From positions 124,001 to 188,000 of the forward strand of contig JAJDTP010000004.1 in NCBI GenBank assembly GCA_022827095.1: DNA of 64,000 bases, read 5' to 3'. The position numbers and the translations under genes are program-made. The stretch is from Dehalococcoidia bacterium. Lineage in GTDB: Bacteria > Chloroflexota > Dehalococcoidia > Lucifugimonadales > UBA3495. Shown in pieces: positions 17,302 to 25,448 of the stretch (position 1 is the stretch's first letter; each line of letters starts with the position of its first letter). Below the pieces are notes generated by a model, which worked only from the letters and a program-made list of their open reading frames with translations, did no database searches and was not told the origin of the DNA.

Positions 17302-17326
17302 GAGGGCGGGTTCAGAGCCCGCCCTC
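17302..17326. terminator. Hairpin between convergent MFS and cyclophilin genes
   Basis: Nine-base arms gagggcggg/cccgccctc with a 7-nt loop, located 29 bp beyond the cyclophilin stop. It may serve both strands. Confidence 0.55.
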
Positions 17327-17354
17327 GCCGATTAGCGTCCGTACCGTGGCCGGT

Positions 17355-17891
17355 CTAGCCCAGGTCGGTCTCGGTGATCTCGATGTTGTGGATGGCCAGC
17401 CGCTCCGTGGGCTGGGAGTTTTCGCCGCTGCGGCTCTGCTGCACCGGCGAGGTTGCCAGGGCTTCCAGCACGTCATCGCCGTCGGTCAGCATCCCGAAGA
17501 TGGTGTAGTTGGGCGGCAGTCCCGCGTTGGCGCCATGCACGATGAACCACTGGCTCCCGTTGGTGTTGGGGCCGGCATTGGCCATCGCCAGGGTGCCCCG
17601 CGTGTAGGATCGCGTCACTTCCTCATCGCGGAAGCGGTAGCCGGGTCCGCCGGTGCCGTCGCCGCGCGGGCAACCGCCCTGGATCATGAACCCGTTGATC
17701 ACCCGGTGGAACTGGTTGTCTTCGTAAAATCCGTCCCGCGCCAGGAAGACGAAGTTGTTGACGGTCAGCGGAGCCACTTCCGAAAGCAGCTCGACGGTCA
17801 TATCGCCCTTGTCGGTCTTGATGATGGCGTGGTAGCGCTTGGTCCCTTCAATGACGAGGCCGGGCGAATTCTCATATTGCTTGGGGGGCAT
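17355..17891 (-). CDS. Cyclophilin-type peptidyl-prolyl cis-trans isomerase
   Basis: This 178-residue single-domain cyclophilin catalyses proline isomerisation during protein folding. The conserved core is visible: TVNNFVFLARDGFYEDNQFH, the catalytic FHRVINGFMIQGG with its Arg, GTLAMANAGPNTNGSQWFI and FGMLTDGDDVLEAL. No signal peptide is present, so it is cytosolic. It is divergent from the asparaginase gene. Length and motifs are normal for bacterial PpiB-like proteins. Confidence 0.93.
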   Translation of the reverse strand: MPPKQYENSPGLVIEGTKRYHAIIKTDKGDMTVELLSEVAPLTVNNFVFLARDGFYEDNQFHRVINGFMIQGGCPRGDGTGGPGYRFRDEEVTRSYTRGTLAMANAGPNTNGSQWFIVHGANAGLPPNYTIFGMLTDGDDVLEALATSPVQQSRSGENSQPTERLAIHNIEITETDLG

Positions 17892-17966
17892 CTAATGTCT
17901 CCTGGTAGTCGTGGAGCGGATAAGTCCCGCCGATTATACCCTACGGGCTATATTATCTACCGTTGC

Positions 17967-17972
17967 TATAAT
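17967..17972 (+). promoter_or_regulatory. Putative -10 box of the asparaginase gene
   Basis: A consensus TATAAT lies 60 bp before the asparaginase ATG. No convincing -35 hexamer is present at 16-19 bp. Confidence 0.4.
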
Positions 17973-18031
17973 TCGCTCCGACGACGTTCCGCGCGCCGAT
18001 GCGTGATATTGCGCCCGACAAGGAGCCACCC

Positions 18032-19033
18032 ATGCCAAATCCCACCGTCCACATCATCGCCACCGGCGGCAGCATCGCCGGCGTCGGTCCCGACCGAATG
18101 GACTACACCCTTTACCCCGAGATCGGCGACCACCTCACCATCGACCAGAACCTGGCCCGCGTGCCGGAGATCGGCGAGAACTTCAACATCATCGCCGAGG
18201 ACATGGTGAGCGTGGGCAGCACCGCCATCGGTCCCGCCAACTGGATCGCCCTCGCCGAGCGCATCCACGCCATCGACCGCGACGAGCCCGACACCGCCGG
18301 CATCGTCATAACCCACGGCACCGCCACCCTGGAGGAGACCGCCTACTTCCTCCACCTGACCGTCAAGACCCAGCGCCCGGTGGTCATCACCGGCGCCATG
18401 CGTCCGCCCACGTCCATCAGCACCGACGCCGATCTCAACCTGCTGGACGCCGTGCGCATCGCCGCCACGCCCGAGTCCGCCGGCATGGGCGTGCTCACCG
18501 TCCTCAACAACGAGATCCATTGCGCCCGTGAGGTGTACAAGGCCAACACCCTACGGGTCGAGACCTTCAAGCCCAACGAGTTGGGTTTCCTCGGCTACGC
18601 CGACTCCGACCACCGCGTCGTCTTTTATCGTCGGCCCGTCCGCAAGCACACCACCGACACGCCCTTCCGCGTGGACGGCATGAGCGACCTGCCCCGGGTG
18701 GACATCGTGCACGCCTACGCCGGCGCCGACGGGATGCTGATCGACGCCGTGCGCGCTTATGGTTCGGCGGGTCTCGTCCTGGCCGGTTTCGGCGCGGGCA
18801 CTTTCCCGCCGGCGGTGATCTCCGCCGCTGAGGCCGCCGTGGCCGGCGGTATGCCCGTCGTCCTCGCCAGCCGCTCCAGCGCCGGCCGCGTGGTGATGAC
18901 GCCGCGCAAGGACGAGCAGGGTTTCATCGTCTCCGACAACCTGATGCCGCAAAAGGCGCGGATTCTGTTGATGTTGGGCCTCACGGTTACGTACGACCGG
19001 GCTGCGCTCCAGCAGATGTTTTACGAATACTGA
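18032..19033 (+). CDS. Asparaginase
   Basis: This 333-residue enzyme hydrolyses L-asparagine to aspartate and ammonia. The first catalytic Thr is in HIIATGGSIAGVG near the N-terminus. The second motif is GIVITHGTATLEETAYFL, where the usual TDT is HGTAT with the Thr retained. VVITGAMRPPTSISTDADLN and the C-terminal GRVVMTPRKDEQGF are also typical. No signal peptide is seen, so the enzyme is cytosolic, although its length matches both types. AAGGAG precedes the ATG at 18032. A diverged second copy of its last ~55 codons lies at 20698-20864, past the AlbA-type gene. Confidence 0.93.
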   Translation: MPNPTVHIIATGGSIAGVGPDRMDYTLYPEIGDHLTIDQNLARVPEIGENFNIIAEDMVSVGSTAIGPANWIALAERIHAIDRDEPDTAGIVITHGTATLEETAYFLHLTVKTQRPVVITGAMRPPTSISTDADLNLLDAVRIAATPESAGMGVLTVLNNEIHCAREVYKANTLRVETFKPNELGFLGYADSDHRVVFYRRPVRKHTTDTPFRVDGMSDLPRVDIVHAYAGADGMLIDAVRAYGSAGLVLAGFGAGTFPPAVISAAEAAVAGGMPVVLASRSSAGRVVMTPRKDEQGFIVSDNLMPQKARILLMLGLTVTYDRAALQQMFYEY

Positions 19034-19039
19034 CTACGG

Positions 19040-19045
19040 TATAAT
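19040..19045 (+). promoter_or_regulatory. Putative -10 box of the AlbA_2/ATPase gene
   Basis: A consensus TATAAT starts 6 bp after the asparaginase stop. An ATG at 19044 overlaps this box, which is one reason to place the start of the next gene at 19086. Confidence 0.4.
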
Positions 19046-19085
19046 GCGCCGCGAATCCCGCAACGCAGCCCGGAGCGGCACTGCT

Positions 19086-20555
19086 ATGATTCCAGCCCAC
19101 GATACTGCTTACCTAGTCGGCTTAGTCGAAAATCTCCGCCGACTACCCCACGAAACCGAGTGGGTGGAGTTCAAAGAAAACAACGCTGATCCGCGGATGA
19201 TTGGCGAAGACATCGCCGCGTTGGCCAACGGGGCCGTGCTGCATAGCCGTGAAAAGGCCTACATGCTTTGGGGGATAGCGGACGGAACGCACGCGGTTGT
19301 AGGCACGGATTTTGTGCCGGGAACGGCGAAAGGGAGCGGCAATGAGCTATTGGAGAACTGGCTGCTGAAGATGCTACGCCCGCAGGTGAACTTTTGCTTT
19401 CAACAAGCCGACGTTGGAGGCAATCAGGTTATCATTCTGGAGATTGATCCAGCGGTACAGGCACCGATAGCTTTTGATGGCGAACGGTTTATTCGCGTGG
19501 GTAGCGCTACCAGGAAACTGAAGGATTTACCGGAAAAGGAACATGCGCTGTGGCGAATTTTGGGACGTATCGGATTTGAGGACGGAGTTGCGGCGGAACA
19601 CTTAAGCGACGACGAGGTACTGGACAAGCTGAATTACACCGCGTATTTCGCGTTGCTGGAAAGACCGATTCCGGAGAGTGTCAGCACTATCCTTTACGAA
19701 CTCGAGCAAGACCAGCTGATTGCACCCTGCCTTGCCGGTGGCTGGAATATCACCAATTTGGGAGCAATACTGTTCGCCAAGCGGATTGGCGATTTTAGAC
19801 GACTCGAGCGTAAATCTATCAGAGTCATTCAGTACCAAGGAACCGGACGAACTGAAGCTGTGGGTGAACGTCAGGCTTCATGGGGTTACGCGACGGGCTT
19901 CGCAAATTTGCTCAAATACATCAACGGAAGAATATCACGTGAAGCCCTCGGGCAAGGGCTGCGCCGGACATTGCCGATGGTTCCTGAAGTAGCAGTGCGT
20001 GAACTGGTAGCCAATGCGCTGATTCATCAGGATTTTTCCGTTACCGGCGCCGGGCCGATGGTTGAGATATTCGACGCTCGCATTGAGATTACCAACCCTG
20101 GCAAGCCGCTAGTGGATACGCAGCGGTTCCTCGGCAATCCGCCCATCTCCCGCAACGAGAAGCTGGCGGCTTTAATGCGCCGGATTGGCATATGCGAGGA
20201 GCGTGGCAGCGGCATTGAGAAAGCAGTCTTGGCGGTAGAAGAGGAAGTGTTACCCGCGCCGCTGTTTGAGTCATACGAGGGGTTCACGCGGGCCACGTTG
20301 TTCGCGCACAAGGATTTATCCGAAATGGACCGAGCGGAACGGGTGCGCGCCTGCTACTTGCACGCCTGCTTACGTTACCGGGTGCAACAGCCGATGGACA
20401 ACGCTTCAATACGCGAGCGCTTCGGTCTTTCCGATGACCACAATGACAGAGCCTCCCGTCTGCTCAGAGAGGCAGTAGATGATGGAGTCATCATAGTGCG
20501 CGATCCTGACGCCGGAACACGAAGCTGGACTTACTTGCCATTCTGGGCTGCTTGA
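19086..20555 (+). CDS. AlbA_2/Schlafen-type ATP-binding protein
   Basis: This 489-residue protein has an N-terminal AlbA_2 (Schlafen AAA_4) domain: HETEWVEFKENNADPRMIGE, DIAALANGAVLHSREKAYML and FIRVGSATRKL. A C-terminal HATPase_c_4-like region follows, containing VRELVANALIHQDFSVTG, FDARIEITNPGKP and RRIGICEERGSGIEKA, then a winged-helix-like tail. Such proteins are usually called transcriptional regulators, and some occur in defence islands. It lies between the asparaginase gene and a fragment of an asparaginase paralogue, so it looks acquired. Its base composition is visibly lower in GC than its neighbours. Confidence 0.88.
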   Translation: MIPAHDTAYLVGLVENLRRLPHETEWVEFKENNADPRMIGEDIAALANGAVLHSREKAYMLWGIADGTHAVVGTDFVPGTAKGSGNELLENWLLKMLRPQVNFCFQQADVGGNQVIILEIDPAVQAPIAFDGERFIRVGSATRKLKDLPEKEHALWRILGRIGFEDGVAAEHLSDDEVLDKLNYTAYFALLERPIPESVSTILYELEQDQLIAPCLAGGWNITNLGAILFAKRIGDFRRLERKSIRVIQYQGTGRTEAVGERQASWGYATGFANLLKYINGRISREALGQGLRRTLPMVPEVAVRELVANALIHQDFSVTGAGPMVEIFDARIEITNPGKPLVDTQRFLGNPPISRNEKLAALMRRIGICEERGSGIEKAVLAVEEEVLPAPLFESYEGFTRATLFAHKDLSEMDRAERVRACYLHACLRYRVQQPMDNASIRERFGLSDDHNDRASRLLREAVDDGVIIVRDPDAGTRSWTYLPFWAA

Positions 20556-20556
20556 C

Positions 20557-20584
20557 TTTGCTTGCACGTTGCTTGCAAATCCGG
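20557..20584 (+). repeat. 28-bp direct repeat, left copy
   Basis: The unit starts tttgcttgcacgttgcttgc and is identical to 20648-20675, 91 bp downstream. The unit also contains an internal ttgcttgc doubling. It directly follows the AlbA_2 gene. Confidence 0.9.
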
Positions 20585-20647
20585 GGCCAAACCGCCCCCA
20601 TTTAGCCCCTCAAATCGCCCCGTTCCTACTGAAATCACCGTAAAAAA

Positions 20648-20675
20648 TTTGCTTGCACGTTGCTTGCAAATCCGG
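20648..20675 (+). repeat. 28-bp direct repeat, right copy
   Basis: Identical to 20557-20584. It ends 22 bp before sequence homologous to asparaginase resumes, so it may mark an insertion or deletion junction. Confidence 0.9.
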
Positions 20676-20697
20676 CCAAAATCCGCCGATTTCCTCG

Positions 20698-20864
20698 CCA
20701 GCCGGTCCATAGCCGGCCGCGTGGTGATGACCCCGCGCAAGGACGAGCAAGGCTTCATCGTGTCCGACAACCTGATGTCGCAAAAGGCGCGGATTCTGCT
20801 GATGTTGGGATTGACCACAACGGTAAATCGTAACGAACTTCAGGAGATGTTTTACCACTTTTAG
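20698..20864 (+). pseudogene. 3' fragment of an asparaginase paralogue
   Basis: The fragment encodes SRSIAGRVVMTPRKDEQGF, then IVSDNLMSQKARILLMLGL and a final LQEMFYHF. This matches the last ~55 residues of the asparaginase at 18032-19033 with scattered substitutions, mostly in the last 20 residues. All catalytic motifs are absent. It is probably the remnant of a tandem paralogue whose 5' part was replaced by the AlbA_2 gene. Confidence 0.88.
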
Positions 20865-21282
20865 GTTGCGCTCGTTTGCGCTAACCGGTTTCCAGCACAT
20901 ATACTGCGCCCGCCGCTTCCGAGGATGACCGTCTGTCCGCTAGTAAACGCACGGTCCAATACGAAGCGCACATGTTCTGTGACGTTCGTGCTTCGGTTTA
21001 CGCGATAACAGTTTTGAGATCACTTGTCGGGCACGAAAGTGTCCGCCGAAGTGCGCAGTCGTCCTTCAGACAGGTCCGAGGCGTGGGCAGCAGGAGGACT
21101 TGGGAACGAATAGGTCTACTTTGAGGGTTTTCAAGCCGGGTGGACGGCTATGACCATCGCCACCCAACCGGACCGGTGTGGGTCATCCGACGGCTATGGG
21201 CCATCGGAAAATCTGCGCCACGAGATCGATCAATAACGGCGATATACGCCCGCCACATAACCGCTGACGGAGAGAAACTGAC
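20865..21282. other. Intergenic region, no gene recognised
   Basis: This ~418-bp stretch lies between the asparaginase fragment and the large binding protein. Neither strand has a convincing reading frame, and no known riboswitch or repeat of the dispersed families was found. A ggagag just before 21283 is the ribosome site of the next gene. Confidence 0.5.
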
Positions 21283-23661
21283 ATGAGAACACGACGTATT
21301 CTGATCCCGGTCCTCGGGTTTGTTGCCGCAGCCGTCCTGGCCACCGCCGGCGGTTGGTTTGCGCTGGGCAACGTTGCGGACGCACAGACGGATTTGACCG
21401 CTCCTGTCAATGTGCGAGCGGTCCAGGGGCCCGGTATCGGGCAGGCCGTGGTGTCGTGGGACGCGGTGGACGGCGCAACGGGTTACGCCGTTCGCTGGGT
21501 GAACCTGGACGCGGCATGGGCGGCCTACGACGCCGACGGAAGATGGGGTCACTTGATCGAATTAGATGAAGACGTCCCGGCCGACAGGCACAGCCTGAGC
21601 ATCCCCAACCTGAAAACGAACACGACCCGCGGTCACGCGTTCGCCGTCAGGACCCAGCGCGATGGCGCTCAATCCGAGTGGTCGGACTGGCAGACCCTCC
21701 GATTGACAGCGGAAGTGGATTTCGAAGCAGCCGTTGAGATACTCGCCGCCTCGCTTGCTATATCCAGGCACGCCAGCACGCTGGCGGCCACCACCCAGGG
21801 CGGCATGACGCCGGACAGCCTCCGACAATCGCTCGTCAGCGCGGCCACCGAAAAGCGCGCGCTTAACCAGCAACTGCAAGCCCTGGCTGGAAAAGGCCAC
21901 GAGGACCGGATCAACCAGATCACCACCCTGGCCAACCGGCTGGCGGCAAACACTGACCTCATCCTGGCTGGGCGGCCTGACCTGCTCCGCGCCCTGGGAG
22001 CCGAGATCGCGAGCCGGGAGACCTTGGCGCAAACCAACAGCAGAGCGCTGTTCCCGGATGCCGACACCAGCCTGGACCGCCAGTTCTACTACGTTATGAC
22101 CAACGTGGGCGACGGCGCGGCGGCCCCAGGAAACCTCTCCGACGAGGACATACTCCGTTACTCCCACATGAACAGCCTGTCGTTAAACGTGACGTTGGGC
22201 CACACCTTGCTGCTGGTGGCCAGTTTCATGCAGGATCCTACAGTAGTGTCCCGCGTCAGGGAGACCTACGACTCGGTCAATGATCGTATCATCCGGGACA
22301 TCAAATACCTGTCGCAGCACGGGGGGCCCAACCTGGGACAACGGGTGGTTCCCCTCGCGCAGCAGGTCGTGGTCGCCGGCAGCGGAGACAACAATTACTT
22401 CGACCGCCTGGAACGACGGCTGGAATTGACTGCGGCAGAGAGGGACCGGGTTGCAGCAAACGCCATGATTCTGGCCCAACTGCTGAACGAAATCGACCGG
22501 TTGGCCGCCGCCGTGCAGGGGATGCCGGATCCGGGACCGTTGCCAGCGCCGGAACCGGTGAGCCCCGGCTTCACCGCCACCGAAGTCCAGTCCGGTCAGT
22601 CCGCCGCACTGACCGGACCCTCAAGCGCGCTCGGCCAGGGAATGAAACTCGGCATCGAGGCGGCGTTCAAAGAGGCAAACGATGCTGGAGGCGTACACGG
22701 GCGCATGTTGAAGCTCGAAACGCTCGACGACCGCTACGAAACGGACCCGGCCTTTGCAAACACCCTGCAATTGATCGAAGAGGAGCAAGTGTTCGGCCTG
22801 ATCGGATCCGTCGGCACGCCGACGTCCCGGGCGGCGCTGCCCCTCGCCGAGGATGCGGGAGTGCCCTTCATCGCCCCGTTCACTGGAGCTCAACTCCTGC
22901 GCGAAGATGATCTCTCCAACGTCCTCAACTTCCGCGCCTCGTACCACGAGGAAACGGAGAGGATGGTGGACCTCCTCAGCCAGGCTGGATATACCAAGGT
23001 GGCGGTGCTCTACCAGAACGACTCGTATGGCAAGGACGGCCTCGACGGCGTACAGGCGGCCGTTGAGCGCCGGGCAAACATGGAACTGGTGGCATCGTGG
23101 TACTACCGTCGCAACACGGAGGCGGTGCAGTCGGCGGCGTTCAGGATCGCAGCAGCCAACCCGGACGCGGTCATCATCATTGGTGGCTACGAGCCGGCAG
23201 CCCGGGTGATCGAGAAGCTGCGCATGAAGCTGGACCCGGACCCGACCTTCATGGCAGTATCCTTCGTGGGCAGCAACGCGCTGGCGGCAGAGCTTGGCGC
23301 CGCGGGTCAAGGCGTTTATGTCACGCAGGTAGTGCCGCTGCCCAGCGATACCGGCAACACGGTCGTTGCAAACTATCGCAGCGCCCTGACTGCGCTCAAC
23401 TCCCAGGCTCAACCCGGGTTCATTTCCCTGGAAGGCTACATCGCGGGACGCCTGGCCATCTCTCGTCTCGAGGCTTGCGGCGTCGACCTGAGCCGGGAGT
23501 GCTTCCTCAACGTCCTGAGCAGTTCCCAAACGGTCACCATAGACGACCTCACGCTCCAGTACGGACCCGGCGACAACCAGGGGTCTGACGCTGTGCACCT
23601 GACTGTGATCGACGCCAACGGGCAGTACCAGGCCGCCACCAGCATTGCGAGCGCGCCATAA
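21283..23661 (+). CDS. Secreted FN3-helical-periplasmic binding fusion protein
   Basis: This 792-residue protein starts with a signal or anchor (MRTRRILIPVLGFVAAAVLA). Residues ~38-145 look like a fibronectin type III domain (APVNVRAVQG...VVSWDAVDGATGYAVRW). Residues ~150-415 are almost all helical and resemble the extracellular sensor domains of histidine kinases such as TorS. Residues ~425-792 are a type I periplasmic binding protein of the branched-chain amino-acid receptor class (ALTGPSSALGQGMKLGIEAA, FGLIGSVGTPTSRAALPLA, VAVLYQNDSYGKDGLDGVQ). ABC binding proteins are usually ~400 residues. No permease or ATPase gene is near, so it may act in sensing or adhesion instead of transport. Confidence 0.85.
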   Translation: MRTRRILIPVLGFVAAAVLATAGGWFALGNVADAQTDLTAPVNVRAVQGPGIGQAVVSWDAVDGATGYAVRWVNLDAAWAAYDADGRWGHLIELDEDVPADRHSLSIPNLKTNTTRGHAFAVRTQRDGAQSEWSDWQTLRLTAEVDFEAAVEILAASLAISRHASTLAATTQGGMTPDSLRQSLVSAATEKRALNQQLQALAGKGHEDRINQITTLANRLAANTDLILAGRPDLLRALGAEIASRETLAQTNSRALFPDADTSLDRQFYYVMTNVGDGAAAPGNLSDEDILRYSHMNSLSLNVTLGHTLLLVASFMQDPTVVSRVRETYDSVNDRIIRDIKYLSQHGGPNLGQRVVPLAQQVVVAGSGDNNYFDRLERRLELTAAERDRVAANAMILAQLLNEIDRLAAAVQGMPDPGPLPAPEPVSPGFTATEVQSGQSAALTGPSSALGQGMKLGIEAAFKEANDAGGVHGRMLKLETLDDRYETDPAFANTLQLIEEEQVFGLIGSVGTPTSRAALPLAEDAGVPFIAPFTGAQLLREDDLSNVLNFRASYHEETERMVDLLSQAGYTKVAVLYQNDSYGKDGLDGVQAAVERRANMELVASWYYRRNTEAVQSAAFRIAAANPDAVIIIGGYEPAARVIEKLRMKLDPDPTFMAVSFVGSNALAAELGAAGQGVYVTQVVPLPSDTGNTVVANYRSALTALNSQAQPGFISLEGYIAGRLAISRLEACGVDLSRECFLNVLSSSQTVTIDDLTLQYGPGDNQGSDAVHLTVIDANGQYQAATSIASAP

Positions 23662-23720
23662 TGGACACACCAGGGTTTGCCCCGGTGAACGGCTGAGCAC
23701 GGAATAGGTTCGGCCACGCA

Positions 23721-23755
23721 AACTCCCCGCGACCTTTCTGGGATTGCGGGGAGTT
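23721..23755 (+). terminator. Rho-independent-like terminator
   Basis: Ten-base perfect arms aactccccgc/gcggggagtt with a 15-nt loop, followed by cttcatt. It lies 59 bp after the binding-protein stop. Confidence 0.65.
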
Positions 23756-23784
23756 CTTCATTCTGGACAGTCGCAGGTGTTTGA

Positions 23785-23943
23785 GTAACTGTTCAGATTT
23801 GCAGGGCAAGTGTCATTGCGAGCGCTGCGCGGCAATCTCGTTGGTGTAGGGGAGTCCGTAGGGCAGACATTGCTGCTACGGCGTCGAGATTGCCACGGCG
23901 CACGCGCCTCGCAATGACAACATCCTGGATTCTGAACACCTAC
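23785..23943. repeat. Palindromic MITE-like element, copy 7 (type A ends)
   Basis: The outer left end gtaactgttca (23785-23795) pairs imperfectly with tgaacacctac (23933-23943). The core gtcattgcgagcgctgcg ... gcgcctcgcaatgac lies inside (23812-23919). Total length is ~159 bp. Confidence 0.8.
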
Positions 23944-23983
23944 GTGTTTGATATCCGTGCCGGGCGCCAATGTTAACGTCGTG

Positions 23984-23989
23984 TATAAT
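23984..23989 (+). promoter_or_regulatory. Putative -10 box of the first MFS gene
   Basis: A consensus TATAAT lies 43 bp before the ATG at 24033. No good -35 hexamer was found at usual spacing. Confidence 0.4.
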
Positions 23990-24032
23990 GCGGCCCATCC
24001 CGCCCCTGGCCACCATTTGAGGAGCGCAATAT

Positions 24033-25430
24033 ATGGCACAGGCAGCCGGCGTCAGCCCCTCTCAACCCGCGACGCAGGACGCGCAGCCCCGCACCAAGGG
24101 CTCGGTCATGGCCACCACTCTGGTGGGCGCACATGCCTTCGAGCATCTGTACGCCCACAGTATTCCCATCATCATCCTGGCCATCATCACGGAGTTCGAG
24201 CTGGGGGCGCTCAGCGTCGGAGCCGTCGTCGCCATACGCTCGATCTTCGGCGGGATCACCAGCACCGCCGGCGGCTTCCTCGTCGACCTGTTCCATCATA
24301 GGGTGGCCTGGGTGCTATCCATCAGCACCTTGATGATCGGCACGGGCTACCTGCTCATGTCCATCGCCCCATCCTACGCCCTGATCCTCTGCGCCATCGC
24401 CCTGGGATCCATGGGCAGCGCGTTGTGGCACCCGCCGGCCCTGGGCCTGCTGGCCCGGCGCTTCCCCGAGCGACGCGGCCTGTTCATATCCATGCACCGC
24501 TCCACCGGCAGCATCGGAGACGTGATTGGCCCGCTGGCCGCCGGCGCCCTCATCGCCGGCGCCCTCACCTGGAGCGGCGGCGCCGAAGGAGCCGAGGTAG
24601 GCGTCTCGTATGCGCTCCCCTGGGGCACCGTGGACTGGCGGTACATTCTGGGGTTCAGCACGCCGATCATGTTCGTCGCCACCGTGGTCATCTTCATCCT
24701 GCTGCGCAACGCCGGCAGCGAGCGTCCGGTCAACGTCGATGTCGGCGCGCGCATCCGCACCAACTGGGCCGGCATGAAGGACGCTTTCCGCGGCACCGGC
24801 ATGTGGGCCATCTTCACCGTCTCCGCCGTTCGGGGCATGGCCGACCGTTCCCTGGTGTTCCTGGTGCCGCTGTACCTGATCCACCTGGGAGTGGGCGAGT
24901 TCCAGGCCGCGGTTCACGTGATGCTGATGGTGCTGCCCGGCATACTATTCGGGCCGATCATCGGCTCGCTGTCCGACCGGATTGGACGTCGTCCGCTGAT
25001 CATCTTCATCATGGGCGTCACGACGATGCTCACCATCGCCATCATCCTGGCAAGTGGCGGTGGATATACCCCTTGGATCACCGTGTTCGTCGCCATCTAC
25101 GGGATGATGAACTTCTCCGTGAACAACCTGACCCAGGCCGCCGCCGCCGATATCGCCGCTGGCCGTCGACTGGAGTCCAGCTTCCTGGGCCTGATGTGGG
25201 GCAACAACACCCTGTTCGGCGCAATCGCCGCCTTCATGATCTTCGGCCCGGTGGAGTGGTTCGACTGGCAGTACGGGTTCTTCATCGCGGCGGGTATCTA
25301 CTTCGCGGGGTTCCTCGTCTCGCTGCTGATCCCCGGCAAGCCCATGGCGCCCGAGGCGGTTCCTGCGCAGGACATTCCCTCCGAGCTCGTGGACGCCCAG
25401 GAACGCGAGCCGGTGTCGGTTCCCGCCTAG
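24033..25430 (+). CDS. Major facilitator superfamily transporter (tandem copy 1)
   Basis: This 465-residue protein has about twelve membrane segments. It begins with a ~35-residue polar tail, then ATTLVGAHAFEHLYAHSIPI. Conserved features include a GSMGSALWHPPALGLLARRF stretch and SMHRSTGSIGDVIGPLAAG, where charged residues face the transport path, and a second-half loop IGSLSDRIGRRPL. It is most like the FsrR/fosmidomycin-type MFS group; the substrate is unknown. GAGGAG precedes the ATG. The next gene is a close paralogue in the same direction, 18 bp downstream. Confidence 0.88.
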   Translation: MAQAAGVSPSQPATQDAQPRTKGSVMATTLVGAHAFEHLYAHSIPIIILAIITEFELGALSVGAVVAIRSIFGGITSTAGGFLVDLFHHRVAWVLSISTLMIGTGYLLMSIAPSYALILCAIALGSMGSALWHPPALGLLARRFPERRGLFISMHRSTGSIGDVIGPLAAGALIAGALTWSGGAEGAEVGVSYALPWGTVDWRYILGFSTPIMFVATVVIFILLRNAGSERPVNVDVGARIRTNWAGMKDAFRGTGMWAIFTVSAVRGMADRSLVFLVPLYLIHLGVGEFQAAVHVMLMVLPGILFGPIIGSLSDRIGRRPLIIFIMGVTTMLTIAIILASGGGYTPWITVFVAIYGMMNFSVNNLTQAAAADIAAGRRLESSFLGLMWGNNTLFGAIAAFMIFGPVEWFDWQYGFFIAAGIYFAGFLVSLLIPGKPMAPEAVPAQDIPSELVDAQEREPVSVPA

Positions 25431-25448
25431 CCACTGGGCAAATTCAGA

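Larger units (their letters stand above)
23662..24032. other. Intergenic region with terminator and repeat
   Basis: This 371-bp gap contains a hairpin terminator (23721-23755) and palindromic element copy 7 (23785-23943). A consensus TATAAT at 23984-23989 precedes the next gene. Confidence 0.65.
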
